Shown: positions 29,092 to 38,459, counted from the first letter of the stretch. The stretch: DNA of 64,000 bases from Odoribacter sp. AF15-53 (GCF_003479425.1 NZ_QUHC01000001.1:620001-684000); one strand, 5' to 3'. Numbers and translations are program-made. Notes: generated by a model not told the origin, from the sequence alone.

Positions 29092-29100
29092 GTCGATAAG

Positions 29101-29128
29101 GTTCATAAACTTTATAAACCTTATGAAC
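29101..29128. other. A/T-rich hairpin downstream of miaA
   Basis: GTTCATAA (29101-29108) pairs with TTATGAAC (29121-29128) around a 12-nt loop. The wording is close to the ATAAAGT modules of the dispersed repeat, so it may be a small remnant of that family or a weak terminator. Confidence 0.4.
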
Positions 29129-29275
29129 TTTACAAATCTATATGCTGGCTATCCGAACCGCAGTATAGAGTTGAGGCGTTTGCCCGGGTTTGTTTATCTT
29201 TCCGCATAAGGAGGGGGTAGGTCATTTTCAATTTTGAATTGTTTCCTTATCTTTGTTGTTAAAAGGGGAGAGAAT

Positions 29276-30061
29276 ATGGAATTACGAATGGAAAATGTGA
29301 CGAGGTATATCATGCCTTTGCGGGAAGGTGGTTCGTTGCCGGCTTTGGCAGAGGCGGGTGACGGGTTCAAGTACGTGGTGAAGTTCCGGGGGGCCGGGCA
29401 CGGGACGAAGGCTCTGATTGCCGAGTTGATTGGCGGGGAGGTGGCCCGTGTGTTGGGATTGCGTGTTCCTGAACTCGTGTTCCTGCAACTTGACGAGGCT
29501 TTCGGGCAGGCGGAAGGGGACGAGGAGATTCAGGATTTACTGAAGGCGAGCCGGGGATTGAACCTGGGGTTGCATTTCCTGTCGGGTGCGCTGGCTTTCG
29601 ATCCCACGGTGAATGCGGTCGATGCGGAGTTGGCCTCGAAGATCGTTTGGCTCGATGCCTTGTTGACGAATATAGACCGGACGATTCGCAACACGAATCT
29701 GCTGATGTGGTACAAAGAGTTGTGGCTGATTGATCACGGTTCGTCGCTCTATTTCCATTACTCGTGGACAAACTGGCAGAAGCATGCTTTTGGCCCGTTT
29801 GCGGAAGTGAAGAATCACGTCTTGTTGCCGCAGGCGAGCTTGTTGACGGAGGTGGATGCGGGGTTGAAGGCGCTGCTCACGCCAGGGAAAATCCGGGAGA
29901 TTGTGGGGTTGATTCCCGACGATTGGTTGAACTGGAACGATCCGGGTATATCGAACGAGGAGATTCGCGACACGTACGCCCGTTTCTTGACGGAGCGGGT
30001 GGCACATTCGGATATATTTATAAAAGAAGCCCAACATGCCAGAGGAGAGATATTTGTATGA
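29276..30061 (+). CDS. HipA-like kinase
   Basis: A 261-aa protein from the ATG at 29276, behind AAAAGGGGAGAGA. Kinase motifs of the HipA-like family are clear: KYVVKFRG with the ATP lysine near residue 35, the catalytic loop TNIDRTIRNTNLL (near 140) and the metal-binding LIDHGSSLYFHY (near 157). The N-terminal subdomain of classical HipA toxins and a HipB antitoxin gene are both absent. The following DUF3037 gene overlaps it by 26 nt. This two-gene pair is widespread but uncharacterised. A -7 element TATCTTTG lies at 29248-29255. Confidence 0.82.
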   Translation: MELRMENVTRYIMPLREGGSLPALAEAGDGFKYVVKFRGAGHGTKALIAELIGGEVARVLGLRVPELVFLQLDEAFGQAEGDEEIQDLLKASRGLNLGLHFLSGALAFDPTVNAVDAELASKIVWLDALLTNIDRTIRNTNLLMWYKELWLIDHGSSLYFHYSWTNWQKHAFGPFAEVKNHVLLPQASLLTEVDAGLKALLTPGKIREIVGLIPDDWLNWNDPGISNEEIRDTYARFLTERVAHSDIFIKEAQHARGEIFV

Positions 30062-30422
30062 ATACGCGGTTATCCGGGTAGTGCCGCGGGTGGAACGAGA
30101 GGAGTTTATTAACGTGGGGATCATCCTGTTTTCCAAGCGGAAGAAGTTCCTGCGGGCGAAATACATGCTTCACGAGGCCAAGTTGAAGATGTTGTTCCCG
30201 GAAATAGACATCGGCGTGATCCGGGAGAACCTGCGGGTGTACGATCAGGTTTGTTCGGGTTCCCGTGACGGGGGACCGATCGCCGGGTTGGATATCCCGG
30301 AACGTTTTCGCTGGCTTACGGCCGTCCGCAGCACGGTTATCCAAACCTCGCGCCCGCATCCCGGTTTACTGACCGATCCGGAGGTGACGTTCGAGAGGTT
30401 GTTCGAGGAGTTTGTGGAGTGA
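30036..30422 (+). CDS. DUF3037 protein, partner of the HipA-like kinase
   Basis: A 128-aa protein with the DUF3037 signature: YEYAVIRVVPRVEREEFINV and GIILFSKRKKFLRAK. Its start lies inside the 3' end of the kinase gene, so the two are translationally coupled. The domain has no known function. The constant pairing in many phyla suggests a substrate, adaptor or antitoxin-like role for the kinase; this is inference. Confidence 0.85.
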   Translation: MPEERYLYEYAVIRVVPRVEREEFINVGIILFSKRKKFLRAKYMLHEAKLKMLFPEIDIGVIRENLRVYDQVCSGSRDGGPIAGLDIPERFRWLTAVRSTVIQTSRPHPGLLTDPEVTFERLFEEFVE

Positions 30423-30444
30423 AAGCGTCAAAACGCTTTCACTC
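30417..30444 (+). terminator. Hairpin spanning the DUF3037 stop codon
   Basis: A perfect 11-bp stem (30417-30427 with 30434-30444) and a 6-nt loop. The stop codon lies in the left arm. There is no T-run, so it may protect the 3' end or terminate weakly. Confidence 0.5.
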
Positions 30445-30449
30445 TAGTC

Positions 30450-30705
30450 CATAAAGTCGAGCCGAAGGCTCCTAAAGTCCATAAAGTCTATAAAGTCCAT
30501 AAAGTCTGTGGACCCCTGCGGGGCGTTTTGTCAACAGCAGCTTGTACTGCTGAATCACGGAATCGGGAATCACTCAATCTAAAATCTAAAAGTCCATAAA
30601 GTTACGGGTGTCCTTCGGACGGGGTTTAACGGTAGCCGAAGCTGCCGTGAATAAAGCGCCCCGCAGGGGTCCATGACTTTATGGACTCAAGAGCCTTCGA
30701 CTCGG
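30450..30705. repeat. Inverted pair of palindromic intergenic repeats, copies D and E
   Basis: The left half carries the module order ATAAAGT units, GTGGACCCCTGCGGGGCG, CAGCAGCTTGTACTGCTG, GAATCACGGAATCGG. The right half carries the complement in reverse order: GCAGC..GCTGC, GCGCCCCGCAGGGGTCCATG, ACTTTATGGACT. Two copies face each other, which suggests two separate insertions. The gap separates the DUF3037 gene from the convergent SusCD locus 2. Confidence 0.8.
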
Positions 30706-30707
30706 AC

Positions 30708-31265
30708 TTATTTCACGATTATCGTGAAACAGTCCTCCACGTCTTTGGAGTAGCCTTCGTTGCTAAAATTCAGCGAGATTACGTAGCGCCCGATGGGAAT
30801 GTTGTGTTTTAGGGGTACTTCAAAGGTTCCGTCACCGTAGACTTTCAGGTATTCACGCATCTTGACGGCGTTTCCTGCGGTCGTTTTGATTTCTTTGATG
30901 GAGACGTGAATCTGGTTCGTTCCGTCAACTCCTTCGATGGGGTTGCTTACCCAGGGTTGTCCCCATTGAGATCGCTGATAGTCTTCGCCGGCCCCGACCT
31001 CGATGATTTGTGTCGGGTAGATTCCCCAGCTGGTGAGTTTTTCCGGTGTGTAATATTCGGGGTCTTCTTCCAGTAGTTCGTAATATATCGGGTTGTCGAC
31101 TTCTTCCAATCTGGGGGGTGTGACATCCAGTTCTTTTTTCACGACCATGGAATCGGGGTTATAGCTTGCGTTTTCCGTTTGCAGAAAACCGATGGTTACA
31201 TCCTGACAGCCAGTCACGAGGTATGCGGCAAGGATAAATGTTCCTAGTATGATTAAGTTTTTCAT
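30708..31265 (-). CDS. Surface lipoprotein of SusCD locus 2
   Basis: A 185-aa lipoprotein with lipobox LVTGC. The mature part holds a helical middle and a C-terminal beta-sandwich (VYGDGTFEVPLKHNIPIGRY). I do not recognise a named family. It is the last gene of the minus-strand susC-susD series, 15 nt after the fasciclin gene, so an accessory role in ligand binding at the surface is likely. Confidence 0.7.
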   Translation of the reverse strand: MKNLIILGTFILAAYLVTGCQDVTIGFLQTENASYNPDSMVVKKELDVTPPRLEEVDNPIYYELLEEDPEYYTPEKLTSWGIYPTQIIEVGAGEDYQRSQWGQPWVSNPIEGVDGTNQIHVSIKEIKTTAGNAVKMREYLKVYGDGTFEVPLKHNIPIGRYVISLNFSNEGYSKDVEDCFTIIVK

Positions 31266-31280
31266 CGTTTCGAGTTTTAA

Positions 31281-31985
31281 TTAGATTTTTCCCAACACGT
31301 AGTTGTAGTTTAATGCGTGAACCACGCCGTTTAGTGGTTGAATGTCCGGGGTTGCCAACGGCACCATTTCCATGACGTCGAAGGAGTAGAGGTACATGAA
31401 GATGGCCCCGGCGTCGGGCACGCCTCCATAGTTGGTTTGTTCGCGGTAGGCGCGTAGTTTGTTTCCGCTTTCAGCCGTGAGGTCGGTACCCCCGGTTTGT
31501 TCTTCCGCCTCGATGTCGTGGTTCCGGTCGCGGAAGGCGATATCGTCTTTCAGGTGTTTACCTTTGATGACGTGGCGTAATACCATTTCCCGGCACCAGT
31601 CCTTGTCGAGAGCTTGTACCAGACGTTCCGGGTGATCTTTCTCATCGTCGGTGAGGGCTCTCCAGCGATCGGGTTCCCCGGGGAATTGTTCTCTCCCAGT
31701 GGCTTGATCCCACACGTGGCGAAGGATGGAGAGGGACGGGGGAGCGAAGAAGGTGATTTCCTTGTAGGCCGGGTCGGTTCCCTCGAAAAGGTCCGTGAGC
31801 CCGGCCCGCTCGATTAGCTCGACCGTTAGTTTCCAATTTGCAGTATCCCCTCGTAAATAGTCCATGATGCTACAATCGTGATAAGGCGAACAGATGCCCG
31901 TGTCCAGCCAGTCTTGTTTGGTGTCACAAGCGGAGAATCCTATCAGAATGAGCGCGTAAACGAATGTATATTTGATTGCTTTCAT
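31281..31985 (-). CDS. Fasciclin-domain lipoprotein of SusCD locus 2
   Basis: A 234-aa lipoprotein (lipobox FSAC). The region from about 45 to 230 fits a single fasciclin/FAS1 domain: WKLTVELIERAGLTDLFEG, ITFFAPPSLSIL, LRHVIKGKHLKDD and, at the C-terminus, GVVHALNYNYVL in place of the usual NGVIHVID. FAS1 domains mediate adhesion or ligand binding. Fasciclin lipoproteins next to SusCD genes recur in Bacteroidetes. Confidence 0.8.
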   Translation of the reverse strand: MKAIKYTFVYALILIGFSACDTKQDWLDTGICSPYHDCSIMDYLRGDTANWKLTVELIERAGLTDLFEGTDPAYKEITFFAPPSLSILRHVWDQATGREQFPGEPDRWRALTDDEKDHPERLVQALDKDWCREMVLRHVIKGKHLKDDIAFRDRNHDIEAEEQTGGTDLTAESGNKLRAYREQTNYGGVPDAGAIFMYLYSFDVMEMVPLATPDIQPLNGVVHALNYNYVLGKI

Positions 31986-32015
31986 TATCTCTCTTTGTTT
32001 AGATGGTGGATTTTA

Positions 32016-33584
32016 TTATTGTCGTTTCAGCCAGTAGGTGTTTTGGCGCATCAAGGGGTTGTCCCAAAACAGGGCGCTTTCGAGCGAGTTGAAGAACACG
32101 CCGTCGACCACGTCCTGATCGGAGACGTTCCGGAAGTTGCCATAGAGTTCGGTTTTGTAATACCCGTTGCGCAGCACGTCGAAGTAGCGACTGCCTTCCA
32201 TTAGCAGTTCTTTCTCCCGTTCCTTGAATATGGCGTAGCGTAGGTTCCCGTCGTACTCGGATTCGTCATATCGTTGGGCGTTCGCTCGGTCCCGGATCGT
32301 GTTCAAGTCGGCGATGGCTCCCGTCCTGTCGTTCAGCCGGGCCCGGCATTCGGCGCGTAATAGGTAGATGTCGGCCAATCTCCAGAATAGTTTGTTCTGG
32401 TCGAAGTTGATGAAATTCCCGGCCTGCCACCCATCGGTCGCTACCCGTGCGTAACGCCATTTGTAGGGATAGGCGTATCCCCCGGTGATTTCCTCGCTTT
32501 CCTGTTCCATGGTTTCGAATTCGTAGAACCAGGCGTCCCGGCGCGAATCGTGCACGGTGATGTTGCTTACCGTGTATTCTTTGAACATTTCGCGTACGGT
32601 GGAGTTTAATATCCGGTAGTATGTTTTCTTGTTGTCACCGGTTTTTTTACCCGTGATGGCTGGGTAGGCTTCGTAATGGCGTCCAAGGTTTGTCCAGTTT
32701 GATTCGTTCATTTCGTCAAACTCGTTCCAGTATCCCCGGAAGACGCTTTCGAAGATACATTCTTTGCCGCCGTCCACGAATGTTTTGGTGCATACCTCGT
32801 CGGGGGTCGCTTCGAGATCGTAGATGTCGCGCCTGTTTATGATTGCCGTGCAGGCGGAATCGGCCGCCCGCCAGAGTTGTTGTTCGTCGTAGTCCCGGTC
32901 TTCCGGCAGAGCCATGTATTTGCATCCCGCTTTCCACGCGCATAAATGGGCCAGTACCGCTTGTGCGGCTCCTTTGCACGGGCGGGCGCGGTGAGTTACC
33001 GGGTTACCGTTGCATTCTTTCAATTTGTCCCATTCCGGCAGGAGGCGTATCGCTTCTCTGGCTAGGCTGATGGCGTGGTCGGCTACCTTGGGCCAGGAGG
33101 TTTTGCCGATCGGTTTCAGTTCGACTTCATCCCGGATTAGCACGCAGTCACCCCAGCGACGGATTAAATCCAGGTAGATGAACGCTTTGAAGAAGGAGAT
33201 TTCCCCCCTGTAAAAGTCCCGTCTTTCTTGCGGCATTTCTACTTTGTCGAGATAGGGTAACGGGACGTTGGCGGACGCTATGACGTTGTAGTTCCACGAC
33301 CATTGGCCTTCGTAATACAGGGGATTTTGTTCGACCAGTAAATCATCGGAATTGGCTGAACGATAATCCGAGTATTCCCCTCGTGTTTGCGGTTGCCAGG
33401 AGGCGGCAGTCATGTTTACCCGCAGGCTTTGTTCGGTCCCGAACAAGGCGGCTTCGATGTCTTTCTCTGTGTCGAAGGCGTTTTCGAAGGTGACGGAGTT
33501 TTCCGGTCTTAGTTCAATCCAGTCCTCGCAGGATAGTGTTATGAATGCCACGAGGAACGTTAAAATGATGTATCGTATTTTCAT
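32016..33584 (-). CDS. SusD/RagB-family surface lipoprotein (locus 2)
   Basis: A 522-aa lipoprotein (lipobox ITLSC). The N-terminal part has ELRPENSVTFENAF, the helical scaffold includes FKAFIYLDLIRRWGDCVL, and the C-terminal RagB part has LADIYLLRAECRARLN and FKEREKELLMEGSRYFDVLR. It pairs with the SusC encoded 3 nt upstream. At 522 residues the length is typical. The ligand is unknown. Confidence 0.92.
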   Translation of the reverse strand: MKIRYIILTFLVAFITLSCEDWIELRPENSVTFENAFDTEKDIEAALFGTEQSLRVNMTAASWQPQTRGEYSDYRSANSDDLLVEQNPLYYEGQWSWNYNVIASANVPLPYLDKVEMPQERRDFYRGEISFFKAFIYLDLIRRWGDCVLIRDEVELKPIGKTSWPKVADHAISLAREAIRLLPEWDKLKECNGNPVTHRARPCKGAAQAVLAHLCAWKAGCKYMALPEDRDYDEQQLWRAADSACTAIINRRDIYDLEATPDEVCTKTFVDGGKECIFESVFRGYWNEFDEMNESNWTNLGRHYEAYPAITGKKTGDNKKTYYRILNSTVREMFKEYTVSNITVHDSRRDAWFYEFETMEQESEEITGGYAYPYKWRYARVATDGWQAGNFINFDQNKLFWRLADIYLLRAECRARLNDRTGAIADLNTIRDRANAQRYDESEYDGNLRYAIFKEREKELLMEGSRYFDVLRNGYYKTELYGNFRNVSDQDVVDGVFFNSLESALFWDNPLMRQNTYWLKRQ

Positions 33585-33587
33585 CGT

Positions 33588-36500
33588 TTAGAATTTTAAT
33601 GTTAGACCTAACGTTAGTTTGCGGGCTAGGGGATAAGACGCTCCCACGTCCTCGCCGTTGCGAATGTCCACGATTTCGGGCTCGATGCCGGAGTAGTTGG
33701 TGAACGTGCATAGATTTTCTCCACTGGCAAAGATGCGGAGTTCTCCCAGTCCGCATTTTTGCATCCAGACCTTAGGTAGGGTGTAGCCGATGGAGAGGGT
33801 TTTAATCTTTAACCAGTTTACTTTTTCAACATTCCGGTCAACGTATCGCCCGCCCCACAGGTAGGTGTCCCAGTCGTATTGCCATTTCGGAAAGTCGGGG
33901 GTGTCGCCGGGTTTTTCCCAGAAAGATACCTTGTCGAGGTTCATCACGATTGCCGGGTATTCGGCGGCCCCGAAGCCGGATAAGGTTCTTGTGCGAGTGA
34001 TGTTTAACATGTGGCGTCCTAGTTGAAAGCTTAATAATAGGTTGATATCGAAGTTTTTCCACTGGAACTCGTTCACGATTCCTCCCGTGATTTTTGGGAG
34101 GGCGCTGCCACAATATACCTCGTCGTCAAAGGCTGTTATTTTGCGGTTGCCGTCCACGTCCACGAATTTGTAGTCTCCCGGTTTGTAGAAGGTTGCACTT
34201 CCCATTTCAGAGGCCAAGGGTGCTTTTATTCCTATTTGGTTGTAATAGACAGGGACTTCCTCCTGGTAATTCACGTACCCGTCTGTCTTTAGTGCGTATA
34301 CCCCGTTTAGTGATTTCCCGATGACCCTGACGCCATCCAGGTCCTTGCCCGTGTATGATTTCTCGAAACGGTTCCAGTTGCGGGCGGCGTTCACGGATAT
34401 TTTCCAGTATAGATCGGGTTTGCGGAATATCTCGTATTTGACCATTAGTTCTAATCCTTCATTCGACACGGCGGCCGTGTTCCTCCATTGCATGTTGTAG
34501 CCCGTGTTTATCCCGGCACTCGGTAGACGTACGCGATCCAGTAGTTTGTCGGTGTAACGGTAGTAATAATCTATCGTGATGCTCAAGCGGTGGTCGAACA
34601 TGTCGAGGTCCAGTCCGAAATCGTACTGGTCTGTTTCTTCCCAGGATAATTCATTGTTGTAAAGGCCATCGCCCCATTGTGGCTCGATGTAGCCGTTTCC
34701 GAGATAGGAGGTTCCCCCGACATTCATGATCCCCAGGGCCAGGTAGTTCTGGGAGAAATGCATTCCCGAACGCCCCCAGCTGGCTCGGAGTTTTCCGAAG
34801 GATACCCAACCGAAGTTATCTCGTATGAAATCTTCTTCCGAGAAGCTCCATGCGGCCGCAATGGAAGGGAAGGTTCCCCAACGGTTGCTTTTTCCGAACG
34901 TGGAACTGCCGTCTCGGCGGATGCTGGCAGAAAAGAGGTATTTATCCTTGTAGCCGTATTCTAAGCGGGCAAAGTAGGATACCAGTGATTTTTCCTGCAT
35001 GTCCGACTGGTAGTCTTTTAGTGCCCGTACTTCAGTGTAATCACCCCAGCCCACGGTTTCAAGGTCCGGCATCCCGTAGGGGGCGTAATAGATTTTGTCG
35101 CTCGGTGATTTCCGGGCTGATCCTCCATTGTATTCTTCCTGGTCATACTGGTAGGAGAAGCCGACGATGAAATCAATGCCGTGGTTTTCTTGGATGATCT
35201 TTTTGTAGCTTAATAGATTTTCGTTTAAAACCATGAGGTTGATGCCTGTCTCGCCGATTGAAATGGAGTTGTTGTCACTGGACAGGTACGAGGGGGAGAA
35301 ATAGTTCCTGCGACTTATGGCGTAGTCGGCTGCAAGCGAGCTTGATATGTTGAGGCCATCGATGATGTCGTAACCCAGCCGGAAGTTGCTGCGCAGGCGG
35401 ATCGCCCGGTTCGTTTCTTTGGTTCCCTCGTACGCTTTTAGTACTTCCTGCCACACGACGGAGTTCTCGCCGGGGAGCAACGAGGAAAGTTTGTAGGGTT
35501 CGCCGGGGATGGTTTCAACGGGGACCAAGGCTCCACTGAAGCGCAAGTGGTCGTCAGCGCTGGAGGAAGCCCTTTTCTTTTGTGCCAGGGAGGCGTTGAA
35601 GCGAATATCGACGTTTAATTTAGGAACTGGGATAACACTCATGTTGGAATTCAAGTCAATACGTTTGAACCCGGTTCCCTTGAAAACACCCGTTTCGTTG
35701 TAGTAGCCCAACCCGATGCCGTAAGTAACTCGCTCGCTCCCGCCGTAAGTTTGTACGTTTGCGTTTGTTACTTTACCCGTTTCGAAATAGATGGGGAAGA
35801 AGTTGGTCGAGTGGTTGTAGAAAGCATTCAGGCTATCCTGATACATGCTTCCGTTTCCTTCCGGCACGTTGTTTTTGTCCGGGTACCAGAACCCGTTGTA
35901 CATTCCTTGGGTGTTCTCGTATTGCTCCCATAGACTTTGGGGGTACTTGTAACTGTTGGTTTTCTTGTCCAAGTAGGCACGGTACCGGTTTTCAGTGCTT
36001 TTCAGACGTAGTAACCTTTCGGCCCGTCCGGTTGTTAGTGCCGGGAATTCGGGGAGAATGCTCCATGTTTCGGAGAAGTTCACGGAAAAGGTGGCATTCT
36101 GGTTTTGTCTCCCTTTCTTTGTTGTCACGATGATTACCCCGTTTGCCGCTCTCGAACCGTATATCGCCGCAGAGGAAGCATCTTTTAGTATCTGTATGGA
36201 TTCGATCATGTCGGGATTCAGGTCTGACAGTAGGTTCGTACCCGTGATGGGAGAGGTGAAGGAATTTAAAGGAACCCCGTCAATTACCCACAATGGGTTC
36301 GAGAATCTTCGCCCGGCTTCAACGTCAAGCGAGTTGTATCCCCTGACCGTGATTGCCACGTCACCGCCACCGGGGGCCCCGGAAAGATTGGTGATGTCAA
36401 GCCCTGCCACGCGTCCTTGTAAAAGATTGGCGATGTTGGCGGACGGAATTCCTTTGAATTCTTCCGCTTTTACCACGGAAACGGCTCCTGTTGATTTCCT

Positions 36501-37160
36501 GCGGGTTGTTGTCCCGTAGGCGACGACAACCGTCTCGTCGAGGGTTTGAATATCTTCTTCCAGGGTAATGCGGAGCGTGTCCGTCCTTTCCGTGAAATTT
36601 ACTTTCTGGGACTTGAAACCGACAAACGAGAATTCTAGCGTGCCTTTGGTTATGGGAAGTTGCAAGGAGAACCACCCATTGTTGTTCGTGGCCGTTCCGA
36701 TGTTGGTATTGGCAAGTTTTATGGTTACGCCTGGGATCGGGGTCTTTTTCTTGTCGTGTACCCAGCCTTTCAGAGTGATGGATTTCTTTTCATCCATTGT
36801 ACTGATTTTTAGCTTGATGACGATAGCGTTGTTTAAGACGACGTATTCCAGGTTCGTGTGTTTCAGGCATTTTTCGAGAATCTTTTCCACGTCAACTTCC
36901 GTCTCGTTTAAGTTGATACCTTTTACGGGAATGATATCTTCGTTGTTGTACATGAACGTGAAATGAGTTTGCTGCTTGAGTTCCCAGATAACTTCTTCCA
37001 GGGTGGCGTTTTGTTTCTTGATCGTGACCGTCTGTGCGTGCAGACTTGCGAAAGTCTGGACCACGAAACACGTAAGTAATAGAAAGGTTAGTTTCATACA
37101 TCTAATAATTTTTTGCAATTTTCCCCTTAACGGAAAATCACTCTTCCATCTTTTTTTCAT
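33588..37160 (-). CDS. SusC/RagA-family TonB-dependent transporter with STN domain (locus 2)
   Basis: A 1190-aa outer-membrane protein. It has a signal peptide ending near SLHAQ, an STN domain (FTFMYNNEDIIPV), a carboxypeptidase-D-like domain (LKGWVHDKKKTPIPGVTI), a plug with GRVAGLDITNLSGAPGG, LWVIDGVPL and KDASSAAIYGSRAANGVI, and a barrel ending in LTLKF. The STN domain implies transmembrane signalling to the FecR encoded 78 nt upstream. The operon continues with susD, a fasciclin lipoprotein and another lipoprotein, without any carbohydrate-active enzyme. Confidence 0.93.
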   Translation of the reverse strand: MKKRWKSDFPLRGKLQKIIRCMKLTFLLLTCFVVQTFASLHAQTVTIKKQNATLEEVIWELKQQTHFTFMYNNEDIIPVKGINLNETEVDVEKILEKCLKHTNLEYVVLNNAIVIKLKISTMDEKKSITLKGWVHDKKKTPIPGVTIKLANTNIGTATNNNGWFSLQLPITKGTLEFSFVGFKSQKVNFTERTDTLRITLEEDIQTLDETVVVAYGTTTRRKSTGAVSVVKAEEFKGIPSANIANLLQGRVAGLDITNLSGAPGGGDVAITVRGYNSLDVEAGRRFSNPLWVIDGVPLNSFTSPITGTNLLSDLNPDMIESIQILKDASSAAIYGSRAANGVIIVTTKKGRQNQNATFSVNFSETWSILPEFPALTTGRAERLLRLKSTENRYRAYLDKKTNSYKYPQSLWEQYENTQGMYNGFWYPDKNNVPEGNGSMYQDSLNAFYNHSTNFFPIYFETGKVTNANVQTYGGSERVTYGIGLGYYNETGVFKGTGFKRIDLNSNMSVIPVPKLNVDIRFNASLAQKKRASSSADDHLRFSGALVPVETIPGEPYKLSSLLPGENSVVWQEVLKAYEGTKETNRAIRLRSNFRLGYDIIDGLNISSSLAADYAISRRNYFSPSYLSSDNNSISIGETGINLMVLNENLLSYKKIIQENHGIDFIVGFSYQYDQEEYNGGSARKSPSDKIYYAPYGMPDLETVGWGDYTEVRALKDYQSDMQEKSLVSYFARLEYGYKDKYLFSASIRRDGSSTFGKSNRWGTFPSIAAAWSFSEEDFIRDNFGWVSFGKLRASWGRSGMHFSQNYLALGIMNVGGTSYLGNGYIEPQWGDGLYNNELSWEETDQYDFGLDLDMFDHRLSITIDYYYRYTDKLLDRVRLPSAGINTGYNMQWRNTAAVSNEGLELMVKYEIFRKPDLYWKISVNAARNWNRFEKSYTGKDLDGVRVIGKSLNGVYALKTDGYVNYQEEVPVYYNQIGIKAPLASEMGSATFYKPGDYKFVDVDGNRKITAFDDEVYCGSALPKITGGIVNEFQWKNFDINLLLSFQLGRHMLNITRTRTLSGFGAAEYPAIVMNLDKVSFWEKPGDTPDFPKWQYDWDTYLWGGRYVDRNVEKVNWLKIKTLSIGYTLPKVWMQKCGLGELRIFASGENLCTFTNYSGIEPEIVDIRNGEDVGASYPLARKLTLGLTLKF

Positions 37161-37197
37161 ACCTTTGAAATGTTTTAATTATAACTAATTAATACAG

Positions 37198-37231
37198 AGG
37201 ATCGGGAAATGTTGGCGCAGGCCCCGATCCT
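37198..37231 (-). promoter_or_regulatory. Leader hairpin upstream of susC (locus 2)
   Basis: A perfect 9-bp stem (37198-37206 with 37223-37231) in the fecR-susC gap, 37 nt before the susC start. No T-run follows on the minus strand. The position matches that of the hairpin at 5753-5778 in locus 1, though the sequence differs, so structure rather than sequence may be what is kept. Confidence 0.55.
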
Positions 37232-37238
37232 TTATTTA

Positions 37239-38459
37239 TTATCGGGCGTGAATGGTAATGGTGTTTGCCTTGCGGATGGCAACCACTTTACCGCTTTCGT
37301 TGATAATTTCCAGTAAGTCGTCAATGTTTTCGTATCGACCCAAGTTAGCTGAAATACGGATGTCTTTCACTTCCGGGGAAGAGTAGAATACCGTCATCTT
37401 GTACCACCGGGCAAGATCGTTCATCACTTCCTCCATACGTTGGTTGCGGAATACGAACATGCCTTCGATCCATCCCGTGTAAACTTCCGTATCTACTTTT
37501 TGCACGGACGTTTTTCCGGTCGTCTTGTCTAACCTGAATTGTTCGGAAGGGGTTAGCTGGACGTGCGTATGATCGGTGTATGCCCGCACGGAACCTTCCA
37601 CGAGGGTGGCATGGACGACAGCTTCGGTGGAGTAGGATTTCACGTTGAATTTTGTTCCCGTCACTTGTACCTTCATACCTTCCGTGTTCACGATAAATGG
37701 CCACTCTGCAGCCTTATTTACCTCGAAGTACCCTTCTCCGTCGAGGAAGACTTCCCGTTGCTCTTTTCCAAATTCCACCGGGTATCGTAATGTTGATTCA
37801 CAGTTTAACCATACTTTTGTCCCGTCGGCTAGCGTGACTTGATAGTCGGCCCCGGCCGGGATGCGTAGGGTATGATACACGATGTCCTGTGATGTTTGTT
37901 CTTCCTTGTCGGTCGGGGATTTTCCCGTTATTTTTCTCGAATCCCCCCGGTAGGAGAGCATTTTCATCGTGTCGTTTGTGATTAACGCTCCATCTACTAC
38001 CTTTTGATTGAATTCCAATCGTGACAGGTCGATAATTTCTCCCGTGGATACAATCAACTCGGCACTTCGTTTTCCCACGTGTTCCATTTTTGCAGAAAGA
38101 ATAGGTTTGTCATTGTCTTTCTGTTGTAACAACCAACCACCTGCCAAGGCTAGTAATATGCATATCCCGGCAGCAACGGAGTACCATATTTTCTGTTCGG
38201 CTCTTCTTCTCTTCCTGTCCGGTTTCAAGGTGTGGGTATCCTCTTGCATCTGTTTCCACAGTTGTTGCCATTCCAGCTCCGGTTCCACCTGCTGGCCATA
38301 TTCTTTTTGTAGAAATGCCATCCGGTTCGTGATCACCTCCTCGAACACCCGCTTGTTCGTCTCCTCCTGCAGCCAGCTCACGAATTCTTCCTCCAATAAC
38401 CGTTCCGGCTCCCGAAGTCGTTCTAGAATGTATTCTATCTTTTCGTGTTTTTCTTCCAT
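37239..38459 (-). CDS. FecR-family anti-sigma factor (locus 2)
   Basis: A 406-aa protein with an N-terminal helical sigma-binding region, a membrane segment at about 92-111 (WYSVAAGICILLALAGGWLL), a periplasmic FecR domain (LRIPAGADYQVTLADGT, GEGYFEVN, VTGTKFNVKSY) and a C-terminal DUF4974-like domain from about 330. It should control the susC operon just downstream. Unlike locus 1 it has no complete sigma gene immediately upstream; the nearest is 3.3 kb away at 41736-42290. Confidence 0.9.
   Translation of the reverse strand: MEEKHEKIEYILERLREPERLLEEEFVSWLQEETNKRVFEEVITNRMAFLQKEYGQQVEPELEWQQLWKQMQEDTHTLKPDRKRRRAEQKIWYSVAAGICILLALAGGWLLQQKDNDKPILSAKMEHVGKRSAELIVSTGEIIDLSRLEFNQKVVDGALITNDTMKMLSYRGDSRKITGKSPTDKEEQTSQDIVYHTLRIPAGADYQVTLADGTKVWLNCESTLRYPVEFGKEQREVFLDGEGYFEVNKAAEWPFIVNTEGMKVQVTGTKFNVKSYSTEAVVHATLVEGSVRAYTDHTHVQLTPSEQFRLDKTTGKTSVQKVDTEVYTGWIEGMFVFRNQRMEEVMNDLARWYKMTVFYSSPEVKDIRISANLGRYENIDDLLEIINESGKVVAIRKANTITIHAR

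Noticed and set aside
29276..30061. Classical HipBA toxin-antitoxin module
   Set aside because: There is no HipB-like gene and the HipA N-terminal subdomain is missing; the partner is DUF3037.
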